This document shows, piece by piece, positions 17,915 to 26,605 of a DNA stretch of 32,444 nt (the first letter of the stretch is position 1; each line of letters opens with the position of its first letter). The position numbers were made by a program, and so were the translations under genes. The DNA comes from Candidatus Jordarchaeia archaeon (GTDB lineage Archaea; Asgardarchaeota; Jordiarchaeia; Jordiarchaeales; Jordiarchaeaceae), in the NCBI GenBank assembly GCA_029856435.1, contig JAHQXB010000005.1, positions 1 to 32,444 on the forward strand, read 5' to 3'. The notes beneath the pieces were generated by a model, which did no database searches, was not told where the DNA came from, and was given only the letters and a program-made list of their open reading frames with translations.

Positions 17915-18709
17915 TTGGGTAAGCTGGTGTTCGTTGGTTTAGGGTTGTGGAACGAATATGATTTGACGCTCCAGGGGTTGGAGGAGACACGGAAAGCCGA
18001 CAAGATTTACGCTGAGTTTTACACCAGCTTCATGGGAGGGCTTAACCTTAAAAACCTGGAAAAGCTGGTGGGCAAGAAGATTAACGTGTTATCCAGAAAG
18101 GATGTGGAGGAGAATCCCCACGAATCCATTTTGCGTGATGCACAGAAAGGAATTGTCGCTTTTCTGGTTCCAGGCGACCCCCTTATATCCACTACTCATG
18201 TTGATTTGAGGCTGCGTGCAGTAAATATGGGAATAGACACCAAAATTGTTCATGGGGCCTCAATTCTCTCTGCTGCTCCTAGCGTTTGTGGATTGGCTAA
18301 CTATAAGTTTGGAAATTCGGTCAGCATACCTTTTCCCGAAACCAACTATTTTCCAGAATCCCCCTACCTTGTGGTTAGAAAGAACAGGCTCAGAGGACTC
18401 CACACACTTGTCTATCTGGACATTAGAGCGGACATGTCCCGCTACATGACAGTTAGAGAGGGTTTGGAGTTTTTGAATTATTTTGACAGTAAAAAAAGGA
18501 GGCAGGTTCTCAAAGAAGCTATTTTTGTGGGAATCGCGAGGGCTGGGTCGCCAGAGCCGTTGGTGAAAGCCGGTTTTCTAGACGAGCTAATTTCTTTTGA
18601 CTTTGGCTCCCCCCCACACATTCTAATAGTTACTGGGAAACTTCATTTTAAGGAGGCTGAGGCGCTAGTAAAGCTTGCGGGGGCGCCTAAAATAATTCTT
18701 GAAAAATAG
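17915..18709 (+). CDS. dphB: Diphthine synthase
   Basis: SAM-dependent methyltransferase that methylates the modified histidine of elongation factor 2 on the way to diphthamide. 264 aa with KLVFVGLGLWNEYDLT at the N-terminus, AEFYTSFM, the PGDPLISTTH cofactor segment and the IVHGASI loop, all typical of the archaeal family. I chose TTG 17915, seven bases after AGGTG and matching the family N-terminus; a longer frame from 17867 has no family match. It is convergent with the methyltransferase gene that follows. Confidence 0.93.
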   Translation: MGKLVFVGLGLWNEYDLTLQGLEETRKADKIYAEFYTSFMGGLNLKNLEKLVGKKINVLSRKDVEENPHESILRDAQKGIVAFLVPGDPLISTTHVDLRLRAVNMGIDTKIVHGASILSAAPSVCGLANYKFGNSVSIPFPETNYFPESPYLVVRKNRLRGLHTLVYLDIRADMSRYMTVREGLEFLNYFDSKKRRQVLKEAIFVGIARAGSPEPLVKAGFLDELISFDFGSPPHILIVTGKLHFKEAEALVKLAGAPKIILEK

Positions 18710-18716
18710 ATAAGAG

Positions 18717-19526
18717 TCACTTTTTCATCCCGATTATAATACGGCGCTCTCTGTTGCCAGTTATGAGACGGATATTTTCTACATTCAATTTCTCCTCTTT
18801 CATGGTACACGTAATGCATTCTGCAACTGTTTCCTTTTTCATAGGTATGATTAGTCCTATTCTACCGCCCCTTTTCAGGTGTGGGGCCCCCTGTTTTACT
18901 AATTTTAGTGAAAAATCGGCTCCTGTTTTGCCACCGCCCAATAATTCTTCTGCGCTGCCCCCAAATTTTTTGTCTAAGGGTTTTGCTTTTGAGGGGAGAT
19001 ATGGAGGGGTACTTATAATAGCGTCGAAATTCAAGTCCTCTGGAATAATTCCCTCAATTATTTGGCCTGAGGACTTTACCAGTTGTATCCTATCTTGTAG
19101 AGAGTTCTGGACTATGTTTGTGTGGGCATTCAAGTAGTATTCTTCAACCATTTCTGTGGCGTAAACTTTGGCGCCTAATATTTTGGCGGCTATTATGGCA
19201 CATATTGCAGTTGCCCCCGTTCCTACATCTAGCACCGTTTCATAGGGTTTAACCGTTAGTTTAACGAATGCTAACCTGCTCATTATGGACGGAACCAAGG
19301 CTTTTGGATGAAGGCATAGTTCCACTCCCAGAATTTCGCGAGCGACCAGTTTATTGTATACTGCCAAGGCGTCTTTGTTTTTGAGATCAATTTTTGGAGG
19401 ATTCTGGGATACTAAATAGGGACTTATTAGTTCGGGATACTTTTTCAAAATTTCGGATATGGGTAGGCCTTCCTTGACTTTTACGGTTTTCAAGAATTCT
19501 CCCACGAATGTTAAAATGATTAACAT
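18717..19526 (-). CDS. Class I SAM methyltransferase, RlmF/METTL16-like
   Basis: 269 aa. SAM motif I reads VLDVGTGATAICAIIAA, and the catalytic motif is STPPYLP (the N/D/S-PPY/F motif of base-N methyltransferases). The mid region GGSAEELLGGGKTGADFSLKLV resembles the RlmF/METTL16 group, which methylates adenines in RNA. The RNA target is not known. It follows ribL by 54 bases on the same strand, so it is probably part of the ribK-ribL transcript. A role in flavin metabolism is not implied by sequence. Confidence 0.7.
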   Translation of the reverse strand: MLIILTFVGEFLKTVKVKEGLPISEILKKYPELISPYLVSQNPPKIDLKNKDALAVYNKLVAREILGVELCLHPKALVPSIMSRLAFVKLTVKPYETVLDVGTGATAICAIIAAKILGAKVYATEMVEEYYLNAHTNIVQNSLQDRIQLVKSSGQIIEGIIPEDLNFDAIISTPPYLPSKAKPLDKKFGGSAEELLGGGKTGADFSLKLVKQGAPHLKRGGRIGLIIPMKKETVAECITCTMKEEKLNVENIRLITGNRERRIIIGMKK

Positions 19527-19580
19527 TAAACAGAATAAAGGCGAATGAGTGGTTATTTCGATGCGATTAAATTTGAAAAT

Positions 19581-20060
19581 TTATTTTTCCCCATTTTTTA
19601 AATTGTCTTTGTTTCTCTCAAGTATTTTTTTCACAATGATGGTGGAGCTGTTTAATCCGGTGCCGTATTTCGGGAGGCGGACAACTTTGGCGTTGATTCC
19701 TTTCTCTTTTAGCTCCTGTTTGAATTTTTTGAACTCTTCAGGATCTATTCTTTGGTCGTAGCCTAAGACTATTATATCGGGGTTGTTCTCCTTAACGATT
19801 TGAAGCATATCTTCTCCTTCGTGTCCCAATATTGCTTTATCTACTGGTTTTAGTGCTTGGACAACAGTCCTCCTCTCCTCCTCGTTAAAAATTGGGGGGT
19901 GTTTTTTCATTTTTATAACATTATTGTCTCTAGAAATGACAACTATTAGCTCCGAGTTTTTCCCCCCGAGTTTCTTGGCTTCTTCAAAGAACTTTATGTG
20001 CCCTACATGTACCAAGTCGAATGTTCCAAAGGCCATAACCCTCTTTCCTGGACTACTCAT
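19581..20060 (-). CDS. ribL: FAD synthetase RibL
   Basis: Cytidylyltransferase-fold adenylyltransferase that converts FMN and ATP to FAD in archaea. 159 aa from the ATG of MSSPGKRVMAFGTFDLVHVGH, with the nucleotide-binding HVGH motif, and GYDQRIDPEE and NSSTI near the end. The conserved Cys pair of RibL near the C-terminus is not obvious. A longer frame from 20156 lacks family similarity; GGGAG precedes the chosen ATG. It sits 126 bases downstream of ribK, which makes its substrate FMN. Confidence 0.88.
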   Translation of the reverse strand: MSSPGKRVMAFGTFDLVHVGHIKFFEEAKKLGGKNSELIVVISRDNNVIKMKKHPPIFNEEERRTVVQALKPVDKAILGHEGEDMLQIVKENNPDIIVLGYDQRIDPEEFKKFKQELKEKGINAKVVRLPKYGTGLNSSTIIVKKILERNKDNLKNGEK

Positions 20061-20186
20061 TTTTCTCTCCCTGCTTTGCCCTTGAAAATTACTGACGTTT
20101 TTGCAATTAGACAGAAGAATGTTCAATTGTTTTATTTTTTGTGGTGGATTTAACAATTTTTTGGAAGTAAGGTTAACTCCACATAT

Positions 20187-20858
20187 CTAGGTGAGAGATA
20201 TTCTTAGCCGAATTTTGTCTCCGTCTTTGAGGCTTAATTTTTCCCGGAGATATTCTGGTGCCACCACCTCTAAAACATCTTCTCCATAGTGGGTGCGTTG
20301 AATTAATAGCACGGCCCCCTCTACTTTTTCGTTGATGGAGGCTTTGAACATTTTGACGGCGCCAAAGGTTCTTCCCTTATTCTCAAACTGTTCAATCATA
20401 ATTCCAGGGTGTTTTTGTAGCATTTTTTTGGCTTGAAGATCCGAGTAGGATTTTAGCCTCAGATTTAGAGTTCCTGGGTAGGGTTCGAAGCCCAGTTTTT
20501 CTTTGAACTGTTTCTTATAACCATCAACTGAGATATAGTAGCCCCCCTCACGCATTCCGCTGAATAATTCACCCTCAATGATGAGAACCGGTGGCTTCTT
20601 GTCAAAGATTGTTTGAAGCCACAAATATATTTCCAAGAGCACATTCATTCCTTGATCCGTTAACCGAACAAACTGGCCTCTTCTCGTTATCTCTCGAGTT
20701 AGCCAACCCTTTTCCTCCAGCTGTTGTAAGCGTCGGGAGGCAGTTTGCTGACTTATATTCATTTTTTTACCCAGCTTAGTGGAGGATATTTCCAAGGACT
20801 TTGACTGTGCTCCCATTCTGGCCAGTGTGAAAAGAGTAAACCAGAGCTCTTCTTCCAA
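20187..20858 (-). CDS. ribK: CTP-dependent riboflavin kinase with N-terminal winged helix
   Basis: Archaeal kinase that uses CTP to convert riboflavin to FMN; 223 aa. Residues 1 to about 85 form a winged helix (KKMNISQQTASRRLQQLEEKGWL, then the wing TRRGQFVRLTDQG). Residues about 90-223 are the RibK barrel, with GELFSGMREGGYY, PYPGTLNLRL, and the catalytic end EVVAPEYLREKLSLKDGDKI. The fusion form is well known in euryarchaea, where the winged helix may allow regulation of flavin or related genes. The start is TTG with GAGGG upstream. It heads the leftward ribK-ribL-methyltransferase group. Confidence 0.93.
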   Translation of the reverse strand: MEEELWFTLFTLARMGAQSKSLEISSTKLGKKMNISQQTASRRLQQLEEKGWLTREITRRGQFVRLTDQGMNVLLEIYLWLQTIFDKKPPVLIIEGELFSGMREGGYYISVDGYKKQFKEKLGFEPYPGTLNLRLKSYSDLQAKKMLQKHPGIMIEQFENKGRTFGAVKMFKASINEKVEGAVLLIQRTHYGEDVLEVVAPEYLREKLSLKDGDKIRLRISLT

Positions 20859-20952
20859 GGATTAACCCTCACTCAAATCAAGTCTTCAAAACATTAAGCG
20901 TACTCCTTTAATACCTTACGCATAACTTTTTTAACCGGATTAAAATTTTGAC

Positions 20953-22503
20953 CTACTCCACAGCTGCAGTCACTCTGAAGAATACAGGTCCTCTTATATC
21001 TATCTTTTTGCTTTTCGAGGTTATGAAATATCTCACTGAGGGGGTTACCTCTATGTTGACGTCGGAGGCCTTTTTCGCCATCCTTATTCTCAAATCGAGT
21101 TTTTTCTCATTTTTTTCGATCATTTCTTCGATCCTCCGCGCCACATAAGCTCCCAAAGCATCAAGATAGCGGATATCTGTCGGCGTTCCCACCGCCTTTT
21201 CTTCTGGGAGGCCAAGTATGTTTCCGTCATAAACATATATTCGGTTTAAGATGGCTGGGCCCAAAAGCTTGGTGTCCTTATCTTTTTCCACTATTTTGAC
21301 TGAAACCTTTTTTCCATCAATTATTCCACTCCAAGCTACGAATTCACAGGGAGCCTCAGCATCTTTATAAGTTTCTGCGGTTTTAATCAACTCCTGCATA
21401 ATTTTTTTCCCAGTCTCGGTTTGTGGCTTCTCTTCAATGTAGATTCCCTTAGCTATTTCCTCATCGGTAAATTCTACTTCCTTATAAAAGTAGGGATAGG
21501 AAAGCCTTCGGATATCTGTTTCTCCAGTTTTTATCATGACAAATCTTTCCATTCCAAAGCCGGCATTTAGTACTGGGTATTTTATACCAAACTTTGCGAG
21601 GCTGACTGGAGAGTAGAAACCGCTGTCCCCCACCTCCAGCCAATCTCCAGATTTGGGATGCTTCACGAATATTTCAAACTCTGTCTGGGGGGCATAATAC
21701 TTTGAGGTTGCCTTTTTAAACCGGAAATCTACTTCTTGGAAGCCTATCTTTTTCAGAAAGTCTCTAACAATTTCCATACCATCCTCCAAAGTTATCTCTT
21801 CCGCCATGATTACAAAGGATGCAGTATAGGAGGAATAAAGGTGGGTGGCATCTAATCTCTGCTCTCTCCTGAATTTTCTTCCTATGGTGAAAAGCTGTAT
21901 CGGAAGTTCCCACTTATTCATAACCGCAGAGAGAACTGGAAACCAAAGCGCAGTCATATGTGACCTCAAAGTCAAATCTGTGGGAACCGGTTTTCTCTTC
22001 TTAAACTCCAAAAAAACATTATCCAAAATACTCGTGGCCTGTTCTTCTCTGACTCCCAGCTCCGTAACCATAGTCTCAACCAAATCATCTGACTCTATCT
22101 CATTCTTTTTATACCGTCTTAGAATATCCTGTAACTCCTTAACTTTATCAAAATCGGGCACAATTTCCCTAATTTTTTTGATTGAATCAACACCTAGACC
22201 AATGTCGGGCCTTGGGAGTCCGGCTAAATAGAAGAGTCTGTCAAGTATGACTGGAGCCTCCGGACCGTATTCTTGGTAGACGTCGGATTCCTTAACTATC
22301 ATGGGAAGTACAACTTCCTCGAATCCCATTTCGATTAGAACCCGTCTAACCAAGCTGTTAAATTCAATTATGGGATTTGGGGCGCCCTTAGGCTCCAATT
22401 TGAATTTTCGGCCCTTTAGGGTGAGTAGATTTTTTGTTTCAATCCAAGCTTTTTCATAGTCTTGCTCTGCCTTTTCCAGTATTTTTTTTATGTCAAATTT
22501 CGT
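20953..22503 (-). CDS. sepS: O-phosphoserine--tRNA(Cys) ligase (SepRS)
   Basis: Class II synthetase that charges tRNA-Cys with phosphoserine, the first step of tRNA-dependent cysteine synthesis. 516 aa if started at ACG 22503. Signature segments include YGPEAPVILDRLFYLAGLPRPDIG, LRSHMTALW, the motif 2 region FRREQRLDATHLYSSY, and GFGMERFVM. The family begins MKFD; here KFDIKKILEKAEQDYEKAW follows an ACG codon. No ATG, GTG or TTG occurs between the upstream in-frame TAA and TTG 22398. That TTG would remove the conserved N-terminal helix. GGAGGG ends seven bases before the ACG. The frame overlaps the end of the translin gene by 11 bases. SepCysS is not in the window. Confidence 0.95.
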   Translation of the reverse strand, partial: TKFDIKKILEKAEQDYEKAWIETKNLLTLKGRKFKLEPKGAPNPIIEFNSLVRRVLIEMGFEEVVLPMIVKESDVYQEYGPEAPVILDRLFYLAGLPRPDIGLGVDSIKKIREIVPDFDKVKELQDILRRYKKNEIESDDLVETMVTELGVREEQATSILDNVFLEFKKRKPVPTDLTLRSHMTALWFPVLSAVMNKWELPIQLFTIGRKFRREQRLDATHLYSSYTASFVIMAEEITLEDGMEIVRDFLKKIGFQEVDFRFKKATSKYYAPQTEFEIFVKHPKSGDWLEVGDSGFYSPVSLAKFGIKYPVLNAGFGMERFVMIKTGETDIRRLSYPYFYKEVEFTDEEIAKGIYIEEKPQTETGKKIMQELIKTAETYKDAEAPCEFVAWSGIIDGKKVSVKIVEKDKDTKLLGPAILNRIYVYDGNILGLPEEKAVGTPTDIRYLDALGAYVARRIEEMIEKNEKKLDLRIRMAKKASDVNIEVTPSVRYFITSKSKKIDIRGPVFFRVTAAVE

Positions 22504-23209
22504 CCTTTTTCCCTCCGAGGAGATCTGACAAATCTTGCATCTTCTTTATGAGCTGCTTGTTTTGAATCGCCAAGGTTATATCGCCGCGGGTTTTTTCAAC
22601 TAGGCTTCGAGCAACGTCACATTTGCGCCTTAATCCCGAGGTTAAGGCTTCAGGATAATCAATGGTCATAAGAAGCGTGTACACTTCCTCCATAAGATCA
22701 AGCAGAGATTCGGCCTTCTCTATATCCTCCCGCTTTATGGAGTCCAGAATATGTCTTCTCAGCTCACCAACCAGATCTCCCAAACCCAAAAGATAGGAAA
22801 CACATGGCACGTCCAAGGCCTCGAAAGAAATAAATTTATTATATCTGAGAAGCGAAAAAAGAAGGTTAGCCTCCGCATACTCCTGGTAGGCCGAACTAAT
22901 AAAGCCCTTATCTTTAAGTTCAGGGTACTTTTCAAGCTTTCTATTTATCTCGTCCACTTTAATTTTGGCTTCTTCAATTTTTTTCCTAGCTTTATCAAAA
23001 TCCAGACGATGAATGAATCTAACAGCTTGTCCCGAGAGCCTAATTATGTCTCGGGAGAGAGTGAGGGTTGACTCCCTCAAATTGTATTGTTCATTGAGGT
23101 AACTAGCAATACGGTTCACTATGCTCTCCAAATCGCTTGTTTCAACTGTTTCATCATTAGTCAACTTATTCTCCTCATCAATCATGCTTCTGAAGGGCAA
23201 AGGAAACAA
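22493..23209 (-). CDS. Translin family protein (COG2178)
   Basis: 238-aa all-helical nucleic-acid-binding protein. The translin signature is seen in LSRDIIRLSGQAVRFIHR, YQEYAEANLLFSLL, YLLGLGDLVGELRRHILD, and GLRRKCDVARSLVEKTRGDITLA. Eukaryotic translin binds RNA and DNA and, with TRAX, degrades RNA; the archaeal role is unsettled. Its last codons overlap the start of sepS, and the sepS Shine-Dalgarno site is inside this gene, so the two should be translationally coupled. SepCysE was considered and set aside because the match to translin is clear. Confidence 0.85.
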   Translation of the reverse strand: MFPLPFRSMIDEENKLTNDETVETSDLESIVNRIASYLNEQYNLRESTLTLSRDIIRLSGQAVRFIHRLDFDKARKKIEEAKIKVDEINRKLEKYPELKDKGFISSAYQEYAEANLLFSLLRYNKFISFEALDVPCVSYLLGLGDLVGELRRHILDSIKREDIEKAESLLDLMEEVYTLLMTIDYPEALTSGLRRKCDVARSLVEKTRGDITLAIQNKQLIKKMQDLSDLLGGKKDEI

Positions 23210-23307
23210 TTCAGAATTTTGAGAGGATAATGTACACGGCTAATTTGAATCTTTCTCATTCGTTTCCCACACATAACACAAAAAAACAGTTAGACATAAT
23301 ACAACGA

Positions 23308-23320
23308 TTTTAAATATAAT
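23308..23320 (+). promoter_or_regulatory. Candidate TATA element in the translin/sir2 divergent interval
   Basis: GATTTTAAATATA lies in an AT-rich tract about 75 bases before the sir2 ATG. A second AT block follows at about 23326-23337. The interval is 181 bases and must serve both directions. Pattern evidence only. Confidence 0.35.
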
Positions 23321-23390
23321 TAACAAATATATAATTAGCTTGTCTTGAAAACATCAAAACTATTCCTGTGCTGAGCGAGCTGATAGAGGA

Positions 23391-24197
23391 ATGGGACAAA
23401 ACTCCAAATATTATGGAGAAGAAATTGAGGACGCAGCCAGAATAATTATCACTTCCAAATATGTGGTAGCGCTTACAGGAGCCGGAATATCCGTAGCCAG
23501 TGGAATACCACCATTTAGAGGCCCAGGTGGACTCTGGACAAAACATGGAGAACCACCACCAAATGGTTATCAGAGATTCCTTGAAGACCCCGTAAAATGG
23601 TGGAGAGAAAGACTCACCAAAACTGGATTTTATCGCGATTTCATTGAAACACTCTCAACTGCCAACCCAAACCCCTCACACTTTGCCCTAGCCGAACTAG
23701 AAAAAATGGGATTCCTAAAATGTGTAATTACACAGAACATAGACAATCTCCACCGAAGAGCTGGCAGCCAAAACATCGCCGAAATCCATGGAAACGCATT
23801 CCTCCTAAGATGCATAGAGTGCGGCCAAAGATTCGAACCCCAAACATTTTCCATAACCATAGACAGCCTACCACCCAAATGCCCAACATGCAAAAGGGGA
23901 GTAATTAAAACTGACACCGTATTCTTCGGCGAGCCGATTCCCGAAGACGTACTCAAAAAATGCTTCGTGGAAGCCTCAAAATCAGACTGTATGCTCACCA
24001 TAGGAACAAGCGCACTTGTGTATCCCGCTGCAGGATTACCTATCAGGGCAAAACAGATGAATAACGCTTGGCTGATTGAAATTAATCCCTACGAAACTGC
24101 CATCTCAGACTTGTGTGATGTGGTAATTAGAAGACCGGCAGATGTAGCTTTGCCCCAAATTGTAAATAAAATTAAGGAGTTAAAGTGCCTCATTTAA
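23391..24197 (+). CDS. Sir2 family NAD-dependent protein deacylase
   Basis: 268 aa. It contains the NAD site GAGISVASGIPPFRG (residues about 30-44), the QNIDNLH motif, the catalytic His in EIHGNAF, a four-cysteine zinc site CIEC...CPTC, and the GTSALVYPAAGLP segment. Archaeal Sir2 deacetylates Alba in Sulfolobus, so Alba at the start of this window is a possible substrate (inference). The start is ATG 23391 with AGAGGA immediately before it. The gene is A+C-rich and divergent from translin-sepS. Confidence 0.94.
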   Translation: MGQNSKYYGEEIEDAARIIITSKYVVALTGAGISVASGIPPFRGPGGLWTKHGEPPPNGYQRFLEDPVKWWRERLTKTGFYRDFIETLSTANPNPSHFALAELEKMGFLKCVITQNIDNLHRRAGSQNIAEIHGNAFLLRCIECGQRFEPQTFSITIDSLPPKCPTCKRGVIKTDTVFFGEPIPEDVLKKCFVEASKSDCMLTIGTSALVYPAAGLPIRAKQMNNAWLIEINPYETAISDLCDVVIRRPADVALPQIVNKIKELKCLI

Positions 24198-24299
24198 AAG
24201 CCTCATAGTTCTTGCATCTTACTTGACATATTTAATATCTCTATTGGGTAATAGGTTTGTTGAAGAGTTAATTGTATCAAAACTTTTGGAGGGAAAAGA

Positions 24300-24530
24300 A
24301 TGATTATACTAATTGGAAGGGCTGCGGTTGGAAAGGAAATGAAGGTGGCTCAGGATTTAGCGAAACTGGATGAAGTTAGTGCTGTCTATTTGCTCACCGG
24401 AGAATACGATTTTCTGGCGGAAATCGACATTAAAGACGTGGAAGCAGGCATAGATTTCGTGCTGGATAAGGTTAGAAGAATTGGAGGAATCACGGAGACC
24501 AGAACAATGTTCACAAAAAAGGTAAAGTGA
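24300..24530 (+). CDS. Lrp/AsnC ligand-binding (RAM) domain protein without DNA-binding domain
   Basis: 76-aa stand-alone RAM domain: MIILIGRAAVGKEMKVAQDL, then EVSAVYLLTGEYDFLAEIDI and VRRIGGITETRTMFT, the usual beta-alpha-beta layout of the Lrp C-terminal domain. The N-terminal helix-turn-helix is absent, and the gap before it contains no frame that could supply one. It may bind small molecules or pair with full-length Lrp proteins. GGAGGG ends six bases before the ATG. It is separated from sir2 by about 100 bases. Confidence 0.85.
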   Translation: MIILIGRAAVGKEMKVAQDLAKLDEVSAVYLLTGEYDFLAEIDIKDVEAGIDFVLDKVRRIGGITETRTMFTKKVK

Positions 24531-24586
24531 CAAAGAAACACTCAAAAGGGGAAGCTAAAATCCAAAAATCGGGAAAAGAGTCTTAT

Positions 24587-25051
24587 TCACTTCTTTGCCT
24601 GCTGCCTCCAGTTTTGGAAAGGTGTATTCTTACCCTCACCTTTGATTATCATGTAGGTGGCTAGGGCTTTACCCACAAGTCGGCCCTCATTTTTAACATC
24701 CGCCTCCCCTAGGGCTATTCTGGACCCTTTATGAATTATTCGTCCTTCTGCGATGATTTCTCCAGACTTTACCGGCGCTAAATAATTTACCTTAATTTCG
24801 ATTGTGGATAAAATGTCTCCCAAATCAACCAATGAGAATAATGCTATGGCTACAGCTGCGTCAGCAATGGAAGCCACAACTCCTCCATGTACGACTCCCT
24901 GTATCTGGAGCAAATCATTTTTGAAGGGTATTCTTAGTTTGGAGTAATTTTCGTTTATATCTACGACTTCCATTCCTAACAGTTTATAGTAGGGTGAAGA
25001 GTTCAAATAGTTTTTTATTAGCTTAATGTTTTCCTCAGTCAGCTCGACCAA
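24587..25051 (-). CDS. PaaI-type hotdog thioesterase
   Basis: 154 aa hotdog-fold protein. The hallmark HGGVVASIADAAVAIAL follows the core strand, with the acidic and polar residues of the PaaI group, and the strand IEIKVNYLAPVKSGEIIAEGRI completes the fold. Such enzymes hydrolyse acyl- or aryl-CoA thioesters; the substrate is unknown. The start is TTG with GGAG nine bases upstream. It is convergent with the RAM gene and is probably a single-gene unit. Confidence 0.88.
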   Translation of the reverse strand: MVELTEENIKLIKNYLNSSPYYKLLGMEVVDINENYSKLRIPFKNDLLQIQGVVHGGVVASIADAAVAIALFSLVDLGDILSTIEIKVNYLAPVKSGEIIAEGRIIHKGSRIALGEADVKNEGRLVGKALATYMIIKGEGKNTPFQNWRQQAKK

Positions 25052-25156
25052 TTTTGACTACTCCATTTTCAGGTGATGTCTTTACAAAACTTTTTTGAAG
25101 GATTTAAAAATTTGGGAATCTAACCCGAATCTTTTGAAGCCAGCAATTAGTTCTCT

Positions 25157-25915
25157 TTAAAGAAGTGGTTGTATATAGTTCTTAACTATGTTTTTCAAGG
25201 GCGCTATTATTGCTGAGTTCTCTGGAAGTTCCAAGATGGATTTTCCAAGTAAATTAAACCGTGAAATGTTCTCATCGAGGGGTAAGGAAGCAACGCACTG
25301 AACGCCTATCTCCTTTGCAAAGTTGTACAGCATTTCTTCGGCATTTTTTGGAAATCTGTTACCTACAAGGTATATGTCTTTGAAGTTAATGTGTAGTTTT
25401 TTTGTGAGGTCAATTATCCTTGAAACTGTGAGGAACCCCATCTTTGAGGGATCAGTTATTATGAAAAAAGCATCCACGTCTCTGTCTGTTCTTCGGCTGA
25501 TGTGTTCTAATCCCGCCTCGGCATCAATTAAAACTATATCGTACAGCATTGTTAATGAATCTATTATCCGGGCTAAAACACGGTTTACGGTACAATAGCA
25601 TCCCTCTCTCTCGGTGAAGCCCATTGAGAGAAGGTCAAAGGCCCGATTTTCAGCCACAATTTCCCAAATCATTTGTTCCAGTGTGGCGTCAATTTCTTCT
25701 GAATCAGTTTCTCTACTGAGTCTGTCAACCAGGTCCCCAACTGTTTCTCCAACTCTGCATCCAAGAACAGTGGATAGATTCATGGAGGGATCAGCATCGA
25801 TGGCAAGCACTTCATATTTCCCCAACCCTATTAGCTCTCGTATTAGCAGAGCGGTGAAAGTTGTTTTTCCCACACCTCCTTTACCCGAAACTGACAAAAC
25901 TATACCATGAGACAA
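25157..25915 (-). CDS. cooC: CooC-like MinD-family ATPase (CO dehydrogenase maturation factor)
   Basis: 252-aa P-loop ATPase. The deviant Walker A GKGGVGKTT lies at residues 11-19, and DADPSMNL follows. The pair GCYC within REGCYCTVN is the cysteine motif of CooC, which inserts nickel into carbon monoxide dehydrogenase. No CODH gene is in the window, so its client is inferred. The start is TTG, eight bases after AGGAG. It is the last gene of the tightly spaced tyw1-hypothetical-cooC group (gaps of 9 and 15 bases). NikR in the same window fits a nickel-using cell. Confidence 0.85.
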   Translation of the reverse strand: MSHGIVLSVSGKGGVGKTTFTALLIRELIGLGKYEVLAIDADPSMNLSTVLGCRVGETVGDLVDRLSRETDSEEIDATLEQMIWEIVAENRAFDLLSMGFTEREGCYCTVNRVLARIIDSLTMLYDIVLIDAEAGLEHISRRTDRDVDAFFIITDPSKMGFLTVSRIIDLTKKLHINFKDIYLVGNRFPKNAEEMLYNFAKEIGVQCVASLPLDENISRFNLLGKSILELPENSAIIAPLKNIVKNYIQPLL

Positions 25916-25930
25916 GTTAAAGACTCCTAA

Positions 25931-26596
25931 TTATTTTTCTCCTAATCTATAACGCAGATTTTCTCTCAATACAAGCTCGCAGAGGAAACGGAAGGACTTG
26001 TGGTTCTTCACCTCTTCAAACTCAGCGGGAACAAGTTCCTTAAGCAAACCCACTTCCCTATGGAAAACCTGGAAACCAACGCCACTATCAACACAATGAT
26101 CAAGAAAATCCTCGTCAACATAAAAAGGGAATACTAGGTATGCCCTATTACAGCAGTCTTTGAGCTCTCTAAGTGTGCGCACAGCCCTTATAGGGTTTTC
26201 AAACCCGCAATTAACCATTACACACTCCCGGGATGGTATCTGGTAGTCCCTCAAACGCCAGTAAGTAGCTTCACCATCAACTTTTTTCTCCACCCAAGTG
26301 GAGTTATCCAAAAACTCCCTAAAAGAAAAACCGCACTCTTTGGTTTCGCTTGTGAAGTTTGCCTCGCCAGTCCACTGCTCATCGTCCAGATAGTAAACAA
26401 TTTCTGGGGGGATAACTCCCCTCTCGACACGTTTTTTAAGCTCGCTTAGTTTGGGTTTAATGGCTGCAACACTGGGCCTATACTTCTTGCCAAGAATTTC
26501 TGGCTGTAAACATACATAGTAGCTCTGAGAAGCGAGGATAGCAGCCACAACTAAACTAAGAACTTCCTCAGTGATATCACTCAAGCTGATCACCAA
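25931..26596 (-). CDS. Hypothetical protein between tyw1 and cooC
   Basis: 221 aa, family not recognised. The N-terminal third is helical (ITEEVLSLVVAAILASQ), and the middle is charged. The C-terminal half alternates predicted strands and helices (CVMVNCGFENPIRAVRTLRE, then RAYLVFPFYVDEDF and GVGFQVFH). That pattern resembles the second half of restriction-endonuclease-like folds, but I see no clear PD-(D/E)xK signature, so this is only a suggestion. It has six cysteines. The start codon is TTG; other starts a few codons in are possible. It is tightly placed in an operon with tyw1 and cooC, which argues for a conserved role there. Confidence 0.7.
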   Translation of the reverse strand: MVISLSDITEEVLSLVVAAILASQSYYVCLQPEILGKKYRPSVAAIKPKLSELKKRVERGVIPPEIVYYLDDEQWTGEANFTSETKECGFSFREFLDNSTWVEKKVDGEATYWRLRDYQIPSRECVMVNCGFENPIRAVRTLRELKDCCNRAYLVFPFYVDEDFLDHCVDSGVGFQVFHREVGLLKELVPAEFEEVKNHKSFRFLCELVLRENLRYRLGEK

Positions 26597-26605
26597 AAAT
26601 TTACA

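Noticed and set aside
22493..23209. SepCysE (SepRS-SepCysS bridging protein)
   Set aside because: The neighbour of sepS was a candidate, but GLGDLVGELRR and GLRRKCDVARSLVEKTRGD are translin-family signatures.
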